A stretch of 6,887 nt of DNA from JBOFWL01 sp051653605. Its GTDB lineage: Bacteria; Spirochaetota; Brevinematia; Brevinematales; Brevinemataceae. Shown here in pieces: positions 1 to 6,289 of this stretch (position 1 is the first letter of the stretch; the number at the start of each line of letters is the position of its first letter). The position numbers and the translations under genes are program-made. The stretch is from positions 1 through 6,887 of the forward strand of contig JBOFWL010000122.1 in the NCBI GenBank assembly GCA_051653605.1, read 5' to 3'. The notes beneath the pieces were generated by a model. It was not told where the DNA came from. It was given only the letters and a program-made list of their open reading frames with translations, and made no database searches.

Positions 1-2
1 TA

Positions 3-107
3 TTCTGTCATTGTAAAGGGGAGATTGAAATTATTCCCCCAGATAAACTCAAACAGCAGATTTGCTCTTGTAAGAGCAGGGCTTATAAAAAGAAAAAAGA
101 CAACTAA
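3..107 (+). CDS. Possible C-terminal end of an unknown Cys-containing protein (partial at left edge)
   Basis: An open frame enters from the left edge and stops at TAA 105-107, giving 34 residues. It begins FCHCKGEIEI and has a second pair in the context CSCKSRAYKKKKDN. The spacing C-x-C, about 22 residues, C-x-C resembles a small metal-binding (zinc-ribbon-like) tail with a basic lysine-rich end. The family is not recognised. Frame 1 is also open, to TAA 133-135, and would give a basic peptide, so the choice of frame rests only on the cysteine pattern. The fragment is too short for a functional call; it could be a gene end or a remnant. Confidence 0.3.
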   Translation, partial: FCHCKGEIEIIPPDKLKQQICSCKSRAYKKKKDN

Positions 108-110
108 AAG

Positions 111-126
111 GCTGCGAAAGCGTAGC
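111..126. repeat. Short hairpin GCTGCG-AAAG-CGTAGC
   Basis: The arms GCTGCG (111-116) and CGTAGC (121-126) pair over six positions, one of them a G-T wobble, around a four-base AAAG loop. It lies 3 bases after the stop of the left-edge frame. No T-run follows on the + strand, so it is not a standard intrinsic terminator. Related sequence occurs at 266-275 (GCTGCGTAGC). Confidence 0.4.
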
Positions 127-146
127 ATCTACTAACTCCTGAAAAT

Positions 147-165
147 ATACAGTAAAGTACTGTAT
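147..165. repeat. Perfect 19-base palindrome, possible operator
   Basis: ATACAGTA (147-154) and TACTGTAT (158-165) are exact reverse complements separated by AAG. The length and symmetry suit a dimeric transcription-factor site, but no gene starts close downstream; the operon promoter is about 350 bases away. The half-sites ACAG and CTGT are in the opposite order from a classical E. coli SOS box. It may be an operator, a hairpin or chance. Confidence 0.4.
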
Positions 166-299
166 CAAAAATAGGGTGAAAAGTCAATACGTTTTTACTA
201 TTAAGTAACTGTTTAATTTAGATATTGTATAGATTTTTATAACGGCAATTTTAGCTTCTTCGTAAGCTGCGTAGCGTATATTTCTTTCTATTAATCTCC

Positions 300-325
300 T
301 CTTTCTTAGCTGTAGCGAAGAAAGA
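300..325. repeat. Hairpin with 8-bp stem
   Basis: TCTTTCTT (300-307) pairs exactly with AAGAAAGA (318-325) around a 10-base loop, AGCTGTAGCG. The loop can add two inner G-C pairs (309-316 and 310-315). In addition, TTCTTCG at 256-262 is the reverse complement of CGAAGAA at 316-322, so an alternative longer-range pairing exists. There is no T-run on either side, and the function is unknown. Confidence 0.35.
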
Positions 326-446
326 CGCCATTCCGGTTCCTTGTACTTTTATTATATACCACAGTAAAATATTTATTAGTTTCCGCCTAAAGAATCCTTT
401 AAAATATCTTAGTTGCAGCATATTATATTTACACGAAGACCTCTTT

Positions 447-473
447 TTAAACATATTTATTAAAAATGTTTAA
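447..473. promoter_or_regulatory. A+T-rich inverted repeat upstream of the operon promoter
   Basis: TTAAACAT (447-454) and ATGTTTAA (466-473) are perfect 8-base inverted arms with an 11-base A/T spacer. The centre lies about 52 bases upstream of the -35 box of the operon promoter. That position would suit an activator site or an UP-like region, but A+T-rich repeats also arise by chance in DNA of this composition. No regulator gene lies next to it. Confidence 0.3.
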
Positions 474-511
474 TTATGATTCATTATTCTGATAAAATGA
501 TTAAAATTTGA

Positions 512-540
512 TTGAACTTTCATAAAAATTGTGCTATACT
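512..540 (+). promoter_or_regulatory. Sigma70-type promoter with extended -10 for the permease operon
   Basis: A -35 box TTGAAC (512-517) is followed after exactly 17 bases by a -10 box TATACT (535-540), preceded by TGC (532-534) as an extended -10. Each hexamer differs from consensus at one position. Transcription should start near 546-548, leaving a short leader of about 22 bases before the ATG at 569. This is the only strong promoter seen before the three-gene operon, and it rules out the longer upstream TTG start for the permease. Confidence 0.8.
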
Positions 541-556
541 CGTTGTAGTAAAATAT

Positions 557-561
557 AGGAG
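557..561 (+). promoter_or_regulatory. Ribosome binding site of the permease gene
   Basis: AGGAG lies 7 bases before the ATG at 569. It fixes that start over the in-frame TTG at 512, which falls inside the promoter, and over the ATG two codons later at 575. Confidence 0.8.
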
Positions 562-568
562 TATTTTT

Positions 569-1861
569 ATGGCTATGGAAAAAAACTCTTTTGAAAAGGT
601 GTCTGAAAATAAAAGAGTGCATTGGATAAACATTATGTTTATTTGGCTTGGCTCTATGATTTGTATTCCATCACTTTTAGAGGGTGGGGCGAAAGTGGAA
701 TTTCTATCTCCAGGAGGGATTTTCTGGAGTTCTTTGATTGGATATATGATTTTAGCAGTGATAGTGTACTTCCAAGGTTCTCAAGGAGCTGATCTTGGAT
801 TGCCCACAGATAAACTTGCGGAAAGCTCTTTTGGAAAAAAGGGAGGAAGTTTTATTGTCTCTGCATTAATCGCACTTTCGTTGATTGGTTGGTTTGGAAT
901 CCAAACGGCTATCACAGGAAAAGCGATCGCACAAATCCTAGCTTTCTCCAATATTTCTGTTCCTGTAGCAGCGGTATCTATCGCCTGTGGTATCTTAATG
1001 ATGACAAATGCAATCTATGGATACAACTCGCTAGTTCTTTTGAATAATATTTCTGTGCCTGCACTCTTAATTCTTTGTGGTTATGGAGTATATAGCTCTT
1101 ACACAACCCTAGATATAGGAGCGAAGGTAGCTTTCTCTAGTTGGTTTGAGATAAAAGATTCCATGACAAGTATGCTTAAAGGGATCGATTTTACTGTAGG
1201 TGGATTGATCGTAGGAGCTGTAATTTCTGCTAACTATTCTCGTTATTCACGTAGCCGGAAAGATACAGGGCTATCTGGATTGGTAGGCATTGTTCCTGCT
1301 GGTGTGGTTCTAGCGATGATTGGAGCGATGATGACGATAGCAGCTGGTGAGTCAGATTTTACCATCGTCCTTGGGAGAATGGGATACCCTGTTTTGGCAT
1401 TGGTGGTTTTAATCTTGGCTACTTGGTCTACAAATGTTGGAAATGCTTACTCAGGAGGATTGGCTCTTACAAATATGCTTAATCTTAAGGATGATAAACG
1501 TTATCTTGCCACATGTATTGCAGGTGGGGCAGGAATTATATTGGCGATCACAGGGATTTTAGATAATTTTATTAATTTTTTACTTCTTCTTACTAAGGGT
1601 ATTACCCCTGTGGTTGGCGTGATGTTCGCAGATTACTGGATTGTAGGAAAAGGCAAAGCTAGTAGCTGGAAACCAAAATCTGGTTGGTATTTGCCAGGAG
1701 TCATCGCATGGTTTATTGGATTTACAATTCATTACTTTATTAGAGGTGGTAGCGAAACCTTTAATGCTATTTTATTCTCAGGGCTATCTTACTTATTGCT
1801 TGTAAAGGTGTTACCTAAAAAATCCCTTAATCAAAATAAAATAAATCCACTATCTGAATAG
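569..1861 (+). CDS. NCS1-family permease (cytosine/purine/hydantoin transporter, CodB-like)
   Basis: A 430-residue inner-membrane secondary transporter of the nucleobase-cation-symport-1 family, whose members import cytosine, purines, allantoin or hydantoins with H+ or Na+. About twelve hydrophobic segments are spread over the whole length, with hydrophilic ends, which suits the usual 400-500 residue size. Family marks seen: GLPTDKLAESSFG (77-89) followed by IGWFGIQ (106-112), the region with ANYSRYSRS (221-229), TWSTNVGNAYSGG (285-297), and the late motif GVMFADYWIVG (350-360). The overall layout is nearest to cytosine permease CodB, but the substrate cannot be read from sequence. Its two partners in the operon act on hydantoin-like rings, so import of such a compound is the best inference. 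The start at 569 is chosen for the AGGAG site and because the promoter excludes earlier starts. It is the first gene of the operon, with 8 bases before the next gene. Confidence 0.9.
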   Translation: MAMEKNSFEKVSENKRVHWINIMFIWLGSMICIPSLLEGGAKVEFLSPGGIFWSSLIGYMILAVIVYFQGSQGADLGLPTDKLAESSFGKKGGSFIVSALIALSLIGWFGIQTAITGKAIAQILAFSNISVPVAAVSIACGILMMTNAIYGYNSLVLLNNISVPALLILCGYGVYSSYTTLDIGAKVAFSSWFEIKDSMTSMLKGIDFTVGGLIVGAVISANYSRYSRSRKDTGLSGLVGIVPAGVVLAMIGAMMTIAAGESDFTIVLGRMGYPVLALVVLILATWSTNVGNAYSGGLALTNMLNLKDDKRYLATCIAGGAGIILAITGILDNFINFLLLLTKGITPVVGVMFADYWIVGKGKASSWKPKSGWYLPGVIAWFIGFTIHYFIRGGSETFNAILFSGLSYLLLVKVLPKKSLNQNKINPLSE

Positions 1862-1869
1862 GGGTTATT

Positions 1870-2955
1870 ATGAGATATATTGATGAACAAGCTTTAGAAG
1901 AAATAGCTATTGGTGCAGCTGTACTTGGCACAGGTGGCGGTGGTGATCCATACATTGGAAAACTCATCGCCCAGCAAGCTGTTAGACATTATGGGCCGGT
2001 TGTTTTGCTTGACCCTGATGAGATCGATGATAATGCTGTGTGTATTTCTTCTTCTGGTATGGGAGCTCCGACGGTTATGGTCGAAAAGATACCAGCACAA
2101 GAAGAATTCCTAGCGCCTTTTGAAACTTTAGAAAAGATTATTGGTAAAAAAGCAGACATTGTCTTTCCAATCGAATGCGGCGGGATTAATTCCATGTTGC
2201 CTTTTGTAGTAGCAGCTCAGAAAGGCTTGCCTATTGTTGATGCTGACGGTATGGGGAGAGCGTTCCCAGAATTGCAAATGACAGTGTTTCATTTATTTGG
2301 TTGTCAGATTTCGCCGATGGTTTTGGGGGATTGTCGTTTGAATACGGTTTATTTGAATACCGTCGATGATCTTTGGGCAGAAAAATTAGCTCGTGCTTTA
2401 ACGATCCAAATGGGTGGGCAAGTATCTATGGGAGACACTGTCCTCACAGGAAAGCAGCTCAAAGAATACGCTATTCTCAATCCTATTAAACTTTCCCAAG
2501 AAATCGGAAAAACCATTCTCAATGCTCACCTTAACGTAGAATCCCCCACAGATAGTGTGCTGAAAGTGTCTGGTGGTTATGATCTTTTTTATGGTAAAGT
2601 AGTGGATATTACCCGAAGTACAAACGGTGCATTTGTTCTTGGTAAAGCCATTCTCGAGGGCATTGGTCGAGATAAAGGTAAAACAGCTGTTATGGAATTT
2701 CAAAACGAGAATCTAGTAATCCGTGTTAACAATAAAGTGATTGCATCTGTTCCTGATCTTATTTGTAATCTTGAAATACATACAGGCCTACCGATTACTA
2801 CAGAAGGATTGAAATTTGGACAGAGAATGATGGTTCTTGGTCTAAAATCAGATGAAAAATGGCGAAGTGATAAAGGGATTCAAACAGTTGGACCAAGAGC
2901 TTTTGGTTATGATTTTGATTATCAAGCGATTGAAGATATTTGGAGGCACAGCTAA
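1870..2955 (+). CDS. DUF917-family protein (S-methyl-thiohydantoin desulfurase-like)
   Basis: A 361-residue cytoplasmic protein with no signal peptide or membrane segment, full length for the family. The hallmark N-terminal motif VLGTGGGGDPYIGKL is at 18-32, ECGGINSM at 102-109, and the highly characteristic VDADGMGRAFPELQM at 123-137. The C-terminal part carries the second family domain and ends after TVGPRAFGYDFDY. From memory, Pfam now names this family after thiohydantoin desulfurization, and relatives act in bacterial ergothioneine-type catabolism; that is family knowledge, not proof for this protein. It starts 8 bases after the permease stop, with an AGGGG ribosome site (1860-1864) overlapping that stop codon, and its own TAA overlaps the next gene's ATG by one base, so co-transcription and probably coupled translation are expected. 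DUF917 genes are commonly paired with a hydantoinase/oxoprolinase-family gene, as here. Substrate unknown. Confidence 0.88.
   Translation: MRYIDEQALEEIAIGAAVLGTGGGGDPYIGKLIAQQAVRHYGPVVLLDPDEIDDNAVCISSSGMGAPTVMVEKIPAQEEFLAPFETLEKIIGKKADIVFPIECGGINSMLPFVVAAQKGLPIVDADGMGRAFPELQMTVFHLFGCQISPMVLGDCRLNTVYLNTVDDLWAEKLARALTIQMGGQVSMGDTVLTGKQLKEYAILNPIKLSQEIGKTILNAHLNVESPTDSVLKVSGGYDLFYGKVVDITRSTNGAFVLGKAILEGIGRDKGKTAVMEFQNENLVIRVNNKVIASVPDLICNLEIHTGLPITTEGLKFGQRMMVLGLKSDEKWRSDKGIQTVGPRAFGYDFDYQAIEDIWRHS
2942..2946 (+). promoter_or_regulatory. Ribosome binding site inside the end of the DUF917 gene
   Basis: GGAGG lies 8 bases before the ATG at 2955. It selects that ATG over the in-frame TTG at 2940, which sits upstream of the site, and it supports independent as well as coupled translation at the TAATG overlap. 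Confidence 0.8.
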
Positions 2956-4502
2956 TGCGTATTGGAATTGACGTAGGTGGCACCCACACAGATGCCGTTT
3001 TATTAGACAATAATAACAAATTACATAGTTCTTGCAAAGTCAGTACCTCTGAAAATGTTGTTGACGGCATTAAAAATGCCATTGAAAAAATTATTAAAAT
3101 AAGCAAAGTGGATCTTTCTCAAATTGATGCTGTTATGTTAGGGTCTACACATTGTATTAATGCTATTCTTCAGAGAAAAGATCTTGCAAAGGTTGGTATT
3201 ATTAGGATTTCTGCTCCGGCTTCTACCTCTATACCTCCTTTATCTTCATGGCCTGAAGATCTTAAAGAATCTATCGGTGGTGACTATGTTATTATTGATG
3301 GGGGATTTGAATTTGATGGGAGCCCAATTGCACCTTTTAATGAAGATCAAGCTAAAAGAGCGATCCTATCTTTCAAAGATAAAGTTGATGGATTTGCTGT
3401 CATTGGAGCTTTTTCGGCTGTGAATGATGAACAAGAACTAAAAGTCGGAGCTATGATTAAAGAACTTACAGATAAACCGTTCACATTATCTTCACATGTA
3501 GGCTCAATAGGGCTTCTTGAAAGAGAAAATGCAACAATTTTCAACGTCGCTCTCAAAAATATTGCAGAACGCACTATTAATTCTTTGATACAAGTATTAC
3601 AAAATAATAACTTATCTCATGTAAAGATGTTCTTTTGCCAAAACGATGGTACATTAATGAGTTTAGAGTATGCTTTGAAATTTCCTATTTTTAGCATTGC
3701 GTGTGGGCCTACCAATAGTATCAGAGGGGCTTCCATTATTACTGAAAAACAGAGAGCAATTATTGTTGATGTCGGTGGAACAAGTACTGATATTGGTATA
3801 GTGATAGATGGATTTCCTCGTGAATCGGCTCTTTCAAAAGATATAGGTGGTTGTCGGACAAACTTCCGAATGCCCGATTTAGTGTCTATTGGTCTTGGTG
3901 GAGGGTCGATCATTAGAGAAAATAATGGTGAAATCACCGTAGGACCAGATAGTGTAGCTTATCAGCTAACTGAAAAAGCTCTGATTTTTGGTGGGGATAC
4001 CATGACAACAACGGATATTGCAGTTCGTTTAGGTATGTCTCAAATAGGAGATCCTTCTAAAGTAAGTCATATTAGTGAAGACTTTGCTCTTCGTGTCAAG
4101 AATAAAATTACAGAAATGTTAATTGAATCGATAGAGCAAGTCAAACCTTCTGCTAACCCTGAAGATATTATCTTCGTGGGCGGTGGTAGTATTATTGTCG
4201 ACCCAGACTCATTAAAATCGCTTGGTCAAACCATTCTTCCTGAAAATTATGGAGTAGCTAATGCGATAGGTGCAGCATCTGCTAATGCTAGTGGCGAAAT
4301 AGAAAAAATCTATTCTTATGATTTTGTTCCTCGTGATCAAGCATTCGATATTACGTATAACGAAGCTTGTTCTATGGCGCTCAAAGCTGGAGCTGACAAA
4401 TCAACACTAAATTTAATTCTTAAGGAAGAAGTGCCTCTTGCGTATTTACCAGGAAATGCAGTTCGTCTCAAAGTGAAAGTCGTAGGAACTTTAAAAATAT
4501 AA
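2955..4502 (+). CDS. Hydantoinase/oxoprolinase-family protein (HyuA-like)
   Basis: A 515-residue soluble protein of the hydantoinase A / oxoprolinase family, which has an actin-like (ASKHA) ATP-binding fold and in known members couples ATP use to hydrolysis of hydantoin or 5-oxoproline rings. The N-terminal phosphate loop GIDVGGTHTDAVL is at 4-16, the second loop VDVGGTSTDIG at 271-281 after GPTNSIRGA (251-259), then IGLGGGS (312-318), TTTDIAVRLG (351-360) and a late VGGGSII. It is shorter than classical HyuA proteins (roughly 650-700 residues) and lacks their C-terminal extension; the short form is typical beside DUF917 genes. No HyuB subunit follows: the operon terminator comes directly after the stop. 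The start is the ATG of the TAATG overlap, served by GGAGG at 2942-2946. Probable role: ring opening or activation of the compound imported by the permease and processed by the DUF917 protein. The reaction is inferred. Confidence 0.88.
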   Translation: MRIGIDVGGTHTDAVLLDNNNKLHSSCKVSTSENVVDGIKNAIEKIIKISKVDLSQIDAVMLGSTHCINAILQRKDLAKVGIIRISAPASTSIPPLSSWPEDLKESIGGDYVIIDGGFEFDGSPIAPFNEDQAKRAILSFKDKVDGFAVIGAFSAVNDEQELKVGAMIKELTDKPFTLSSHVGSIGLLERENATIFNVALKNIAERTINSLIQVLQNNNLSHVKMFFCQNDGTLMSLEYALKFPIFSIACGPTNSIRGASIITEKQRAIIVDVGGTSTDIGIVIDGFPRESALSKDIGGCRTNFRMPDLVSIGLGGGSIIRENNGEITVGPDSVAYQLTEKALIFGGDTMTTTDIAVRLGMSQIGDPSKVSHISEDFALRVKNKITEMLIESIEQVKPSANPEDIIFVGGGSIIVDPDSLKSLGQTILPENYGVANAIGAASANASGEIEKIYSYDFVPRDQAFDITYNEACSMALKAGADKSTLNLILKEEVPLAYLPGNAVRLKVKVVGTLKI

Positions 4503-4528
4503 AACACCCCCAAAGGGGTGTTTTTTTT
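4501..4528 (+). terminator. Rho-independent terminator of the operon
   Basis: AAAACACCCC (4501-4510) and GGGGTGTTTT (4515-4524) form a perfect 10-bp stem around CAAA, followed by more T to 4528. It begins inside the stop codon of the HyuA-like gene. The A-rich left arm becomes a T-run on the other strand, so it could also stop transcription from the right. It closes the three-gene unit. Confidence 0.93.
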
Positions 4529-4541
4529 GAATAATAAATAA

Positions 4542-4869
4542 AAGAATACTTTGTCTGATCGCTCTATTTTATGGCTAGGCAGGTGGTTTCACAATCGTGG
4601 GCAAAATTGGGGACAAGCTTTATTTTGGACTATTGCTTTTTGGATAGGATCATTTACTTGTTTTTATATACACCCCTATAACTTATTTTAATTCTGTTAA
4701 ATATATGATGGGTTCATGGGAGTTTTTTCAATCTTAGATTATAGTATGCTTTCAGATTATATCAAAGGTGATACCCCTTATTGGTGGATAAAAGTTATTG
4801 GATCTTTTTGGTTTTTAATATGGAGTATAGGAAACAATAAAAGTTTTTAGAAAATTTGATAAAATTTAA
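4542..4869 (+). pseudogene. Degraded 3' remnant of a membrane-protein gene
   Basis: After the terminator a frame without a start codon reads KNTLSDRSILWLGRWFHNRG and continues into a hydrophobic stretch (ALFWTIAFWIGSFTCFYI) before TAA at 4689 and again at 4698. The same frame then resumes with ILDYSMLSDYIKGDTPYWW and a further hydrophobic segment to TAG at 4848. A one-base frame change near 4831-4842 would instead give the basic ending KVFRKFDKI and TAA at 4867-4869. This looks like the last roughly 100 residues of a protein with a basic amphipathic segment and at least two membrane helices. From memory it resembles the C-termini of some pentapeptide-repeat or ion-channel-like membrane proteins, but I hold that match weakly. 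There is no start, no ribosome site, two internal stops and a frameshift, so it is dead sequence. Confidence 0.55.
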
Positions 4870-5056
4870 TCAAGACTTTTATGATAGCTCAGGGGGAAAC
4901 CTTGTCAAATCAGAGTAAGATAAGACAATCAAAAACTATCAACTTGTATCTTCTATGGAAGAAAGGTCGAGTTATTGGTTCATTGGAAGGACTTAATGGT
5001 AATGCATTCCGAGACAAGGATGTCAAATGTATCGGATATGCCATGGAGGGCAAATA

Positions 5057-5275
5057 TCTGATGAGTATGATTTGGACGCGCAGAGGGACTCATGTAGGGC
5101 GTATATCCAGAGTCAAAAACATGAGGGGTGGGAATTAGTAGATAGGGAGTATTCAGATGGTGGAATCAGTGGTGGGGCACTGAATAGACCTGCTCTGCAA
5201 GAGCTATTACAGGATATAAAGAATGGGTTAGTAGACATTATAGTAGTGTATAAGATAGATAGGTTAACAAGAAGC
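5057..5275 (+). pseudogene. Recombinase fragment 1: N-terminal catalytic domain part
   Basis: The frame runs SDEYDLDAQRDSCRAYIQSQ and on through EYSDGGISGGALNRPAL to VYKIDRLTRS. These match the conserved blocks of serine recombinases after the catalytic serine: the D-x-Q-R block, the DGGISG block, the RPAL block and the K-x-DRLTRS block with its active-site arginines. After DRLTRS the frame runs into unrelated residues and stops at TAG 5309-5311. The frame is open upstream to about 5027, but the residues before SDEY do not fit the family. Confidence 0.85.
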
Positions 5276-5289
5276 CCTGCGGTGCAACC

Positions 5290-5481
5290 TTCAATCGTGC
5301 CAAAGGCATAGTGGGTTGCCTCCACGACTTTTCGAAGTTGGTGGAGGTTTTTGATAAGTACAACACAAGCTTTGTAAGCATCACTCAACAGTTCAATACT
5401 TCTACAAGTATGGGAAGATTAACGCTTAATATGCTACTAAGCTTTGCCCAATTCGAGAGAGGTTACTGGAGAAAGAATTAG
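5290..5481 (+). pseudogene. Recombinase fragment 2: end of catalytic domain and long helix
   Basis: A second frame picks up directly with FNRAKGIVGCLHDFSKLVEV, then FVSITQQFNTSTSMGRLTLN and MLLSFAQFER. This is the end of the resolvase domain, with the typical F-x-S-x-T-Q-x-F-[ND]-T-S-T-x-x-G-R-L block and the start of the long connecting helix (FAQFER). It then loses frame at 5458-5461 and reads into a stop at 5479-5481. There is no start codon or ribosome site; it makes sense only as a continuation of fragment 1. Confidence 0.85.
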
Positions 5482-6289
5482 GGATAAGAAGAAAGCAATG
5501 GCAATGAAAGGGATGTGGAGCGCGGGGGTGACGCCTTTCGGCTATGATAGGGTGGATAAGAAGCTTGTACCTAATCCAGATCATGCAGAACGAGTGAGAA
5601 AGATTTTTGATTTGTATATAGAATTAAGAAGCGTCAATGCGGTGAAGAAAAGATTGCAAAAACTGAATATTCAAACACAGAATGGAAGGGATTGGTCTGA
5701 TGGGAACTTATACAATATTCTACAAAGAAAATTGTATCTGGGAAAAATAGAACACCATAAGGAAGTCTATGATGGACAACATGAGGCTATCGTGGATAAG
5801 GAAGTCTTTCACAAGGCTCAACAGATCATTAGTGAGAATAGGAGAAGATCTGCCTCTAAGCTAAAGGGGAAGCACAATTCCTTATTGGGAGGTAAAATCT
5901 TTGATAGCGAGGGATGGGCGATGAGCCCGAGCCATAGTGTTAAAGGTGGTAGACGCTATCGGTATTATATCAGCCAAGCATATCTGCAGAAAGAGAAAGA
6001 CAAGGCGGGAAATCTGCCCCAGATACCAGCGGGTAATACTGAGGAGTTGGTATCCAATGAAATCAGGAATCTACTAAAATCTCAGTTAGCGAATATGGAA
6101 GTAGGGCTGGAGCAAGGTCAAGCCTATAAAGAGAATTGGTATAAATTTGTAAAGGACTGGAGCCTACTAGAACCTAAAATCTTTATTTTAATTAGACAGA
6201 TTTTACAGAAAGTAGTAGTAAGCAATAAGGGGCTGGAGTTCACGATAGATCAGGATAATCTCAAGACGATAGCGGAGCTTGATCTTTAG
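5456..6289 (+). pseudogene. Recombinase fragment 3: recombinase domain and coiled middle region
   Basis: The longest piece. It continues FAQFER with REVTGERIRDKKKAMAMKG, then the recombinase domain: the GVTPFGYD block, the DHAERVRKIFDLY helix, WSDGNLYNILQRKLYLG and a K-E-V-F-H-K-A segment. Later come SPSHSVKGGRRYRYYISQ and a helical stretch. The cysteine pairs of the usual zinc ribbon are absent, as in the subfamily with the S-H-x-V-K-x-G-R-x-Y-R-Y-Y motif. An in-frame TTG at 5444 would give a 281-residue protein, but the codons before 5456 are the old frame misread and no ribosome site is present, so an independent gene is unlikely. It stops at TAG 6287-6289, produced by one extra T. Confidence 0.85.

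Larger units (their letters stand above)
108..511. other. Intergenic stretch with hairpins, no convincing gene
   Basis: About 400 A+T-rich bases between the left-edge fragment and the operon promoter. A 67-codon frame on the minus strand (251-454) exists, but it has no visible ribosome binding site, no recognisable domain and a low-complexity Lys/Arg/Leu/Ile composition, so I do not call it a gene. What the stretch does hold is a set of inverted repeats: a small hairpin at 111-126, a perfect palindrome at 147-165, a hairpin at 300-325 and an A+T-rich inverted repeat at 447-473. A motif built from GCTGCG/CGTAGC is found at 111-126 and 266-275, with a variant at 309-317. Confidence 0.6.

Noticed and set aside
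147..165. SOS (LexA) box
   Set aside because: The half-sites are in the reverse order (ACAG then CTGT) with the wrong spacing, and no SOS gene is near.
251..454. 67-codon frame on the minus strand
   Set aside because: No ribosome site, no domain and a low-complexity basic/hydrophobic composition; it overlaps hairpin sequence at 300-325.
512..568. Upstream TTG start for the permease
   Set aside because: These codons are the promoter and leader; TTG 512 is the -35 box itself and has no ribosome site.
2940..2954. TTG start for the HyuA-like protein
   Set aside because: It lies before the GGAGG site; the ATG at 2955 has correct spacing and the TAATG overlap, and the protein begins directly with the family motif.
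4881..5138. Separate 85-residue gene
   Set aside because: Its middle contains KCIGYA, the expected start of the recombinase catalytic domain, and its end is the recombinase misread in another frame.
5113..5388. 91-codon minus-strand frame
   Set aside because: Shadow of the recombinase catalytic domain on the opposite strand.
5444..6289. Independent 281-residue recombinase gene starting at TTG 5444
   Set aside because: No ribosome site; the preceding frame continues the same family without a gap once two bases are restored, so it is a fragment of the pseudogene.
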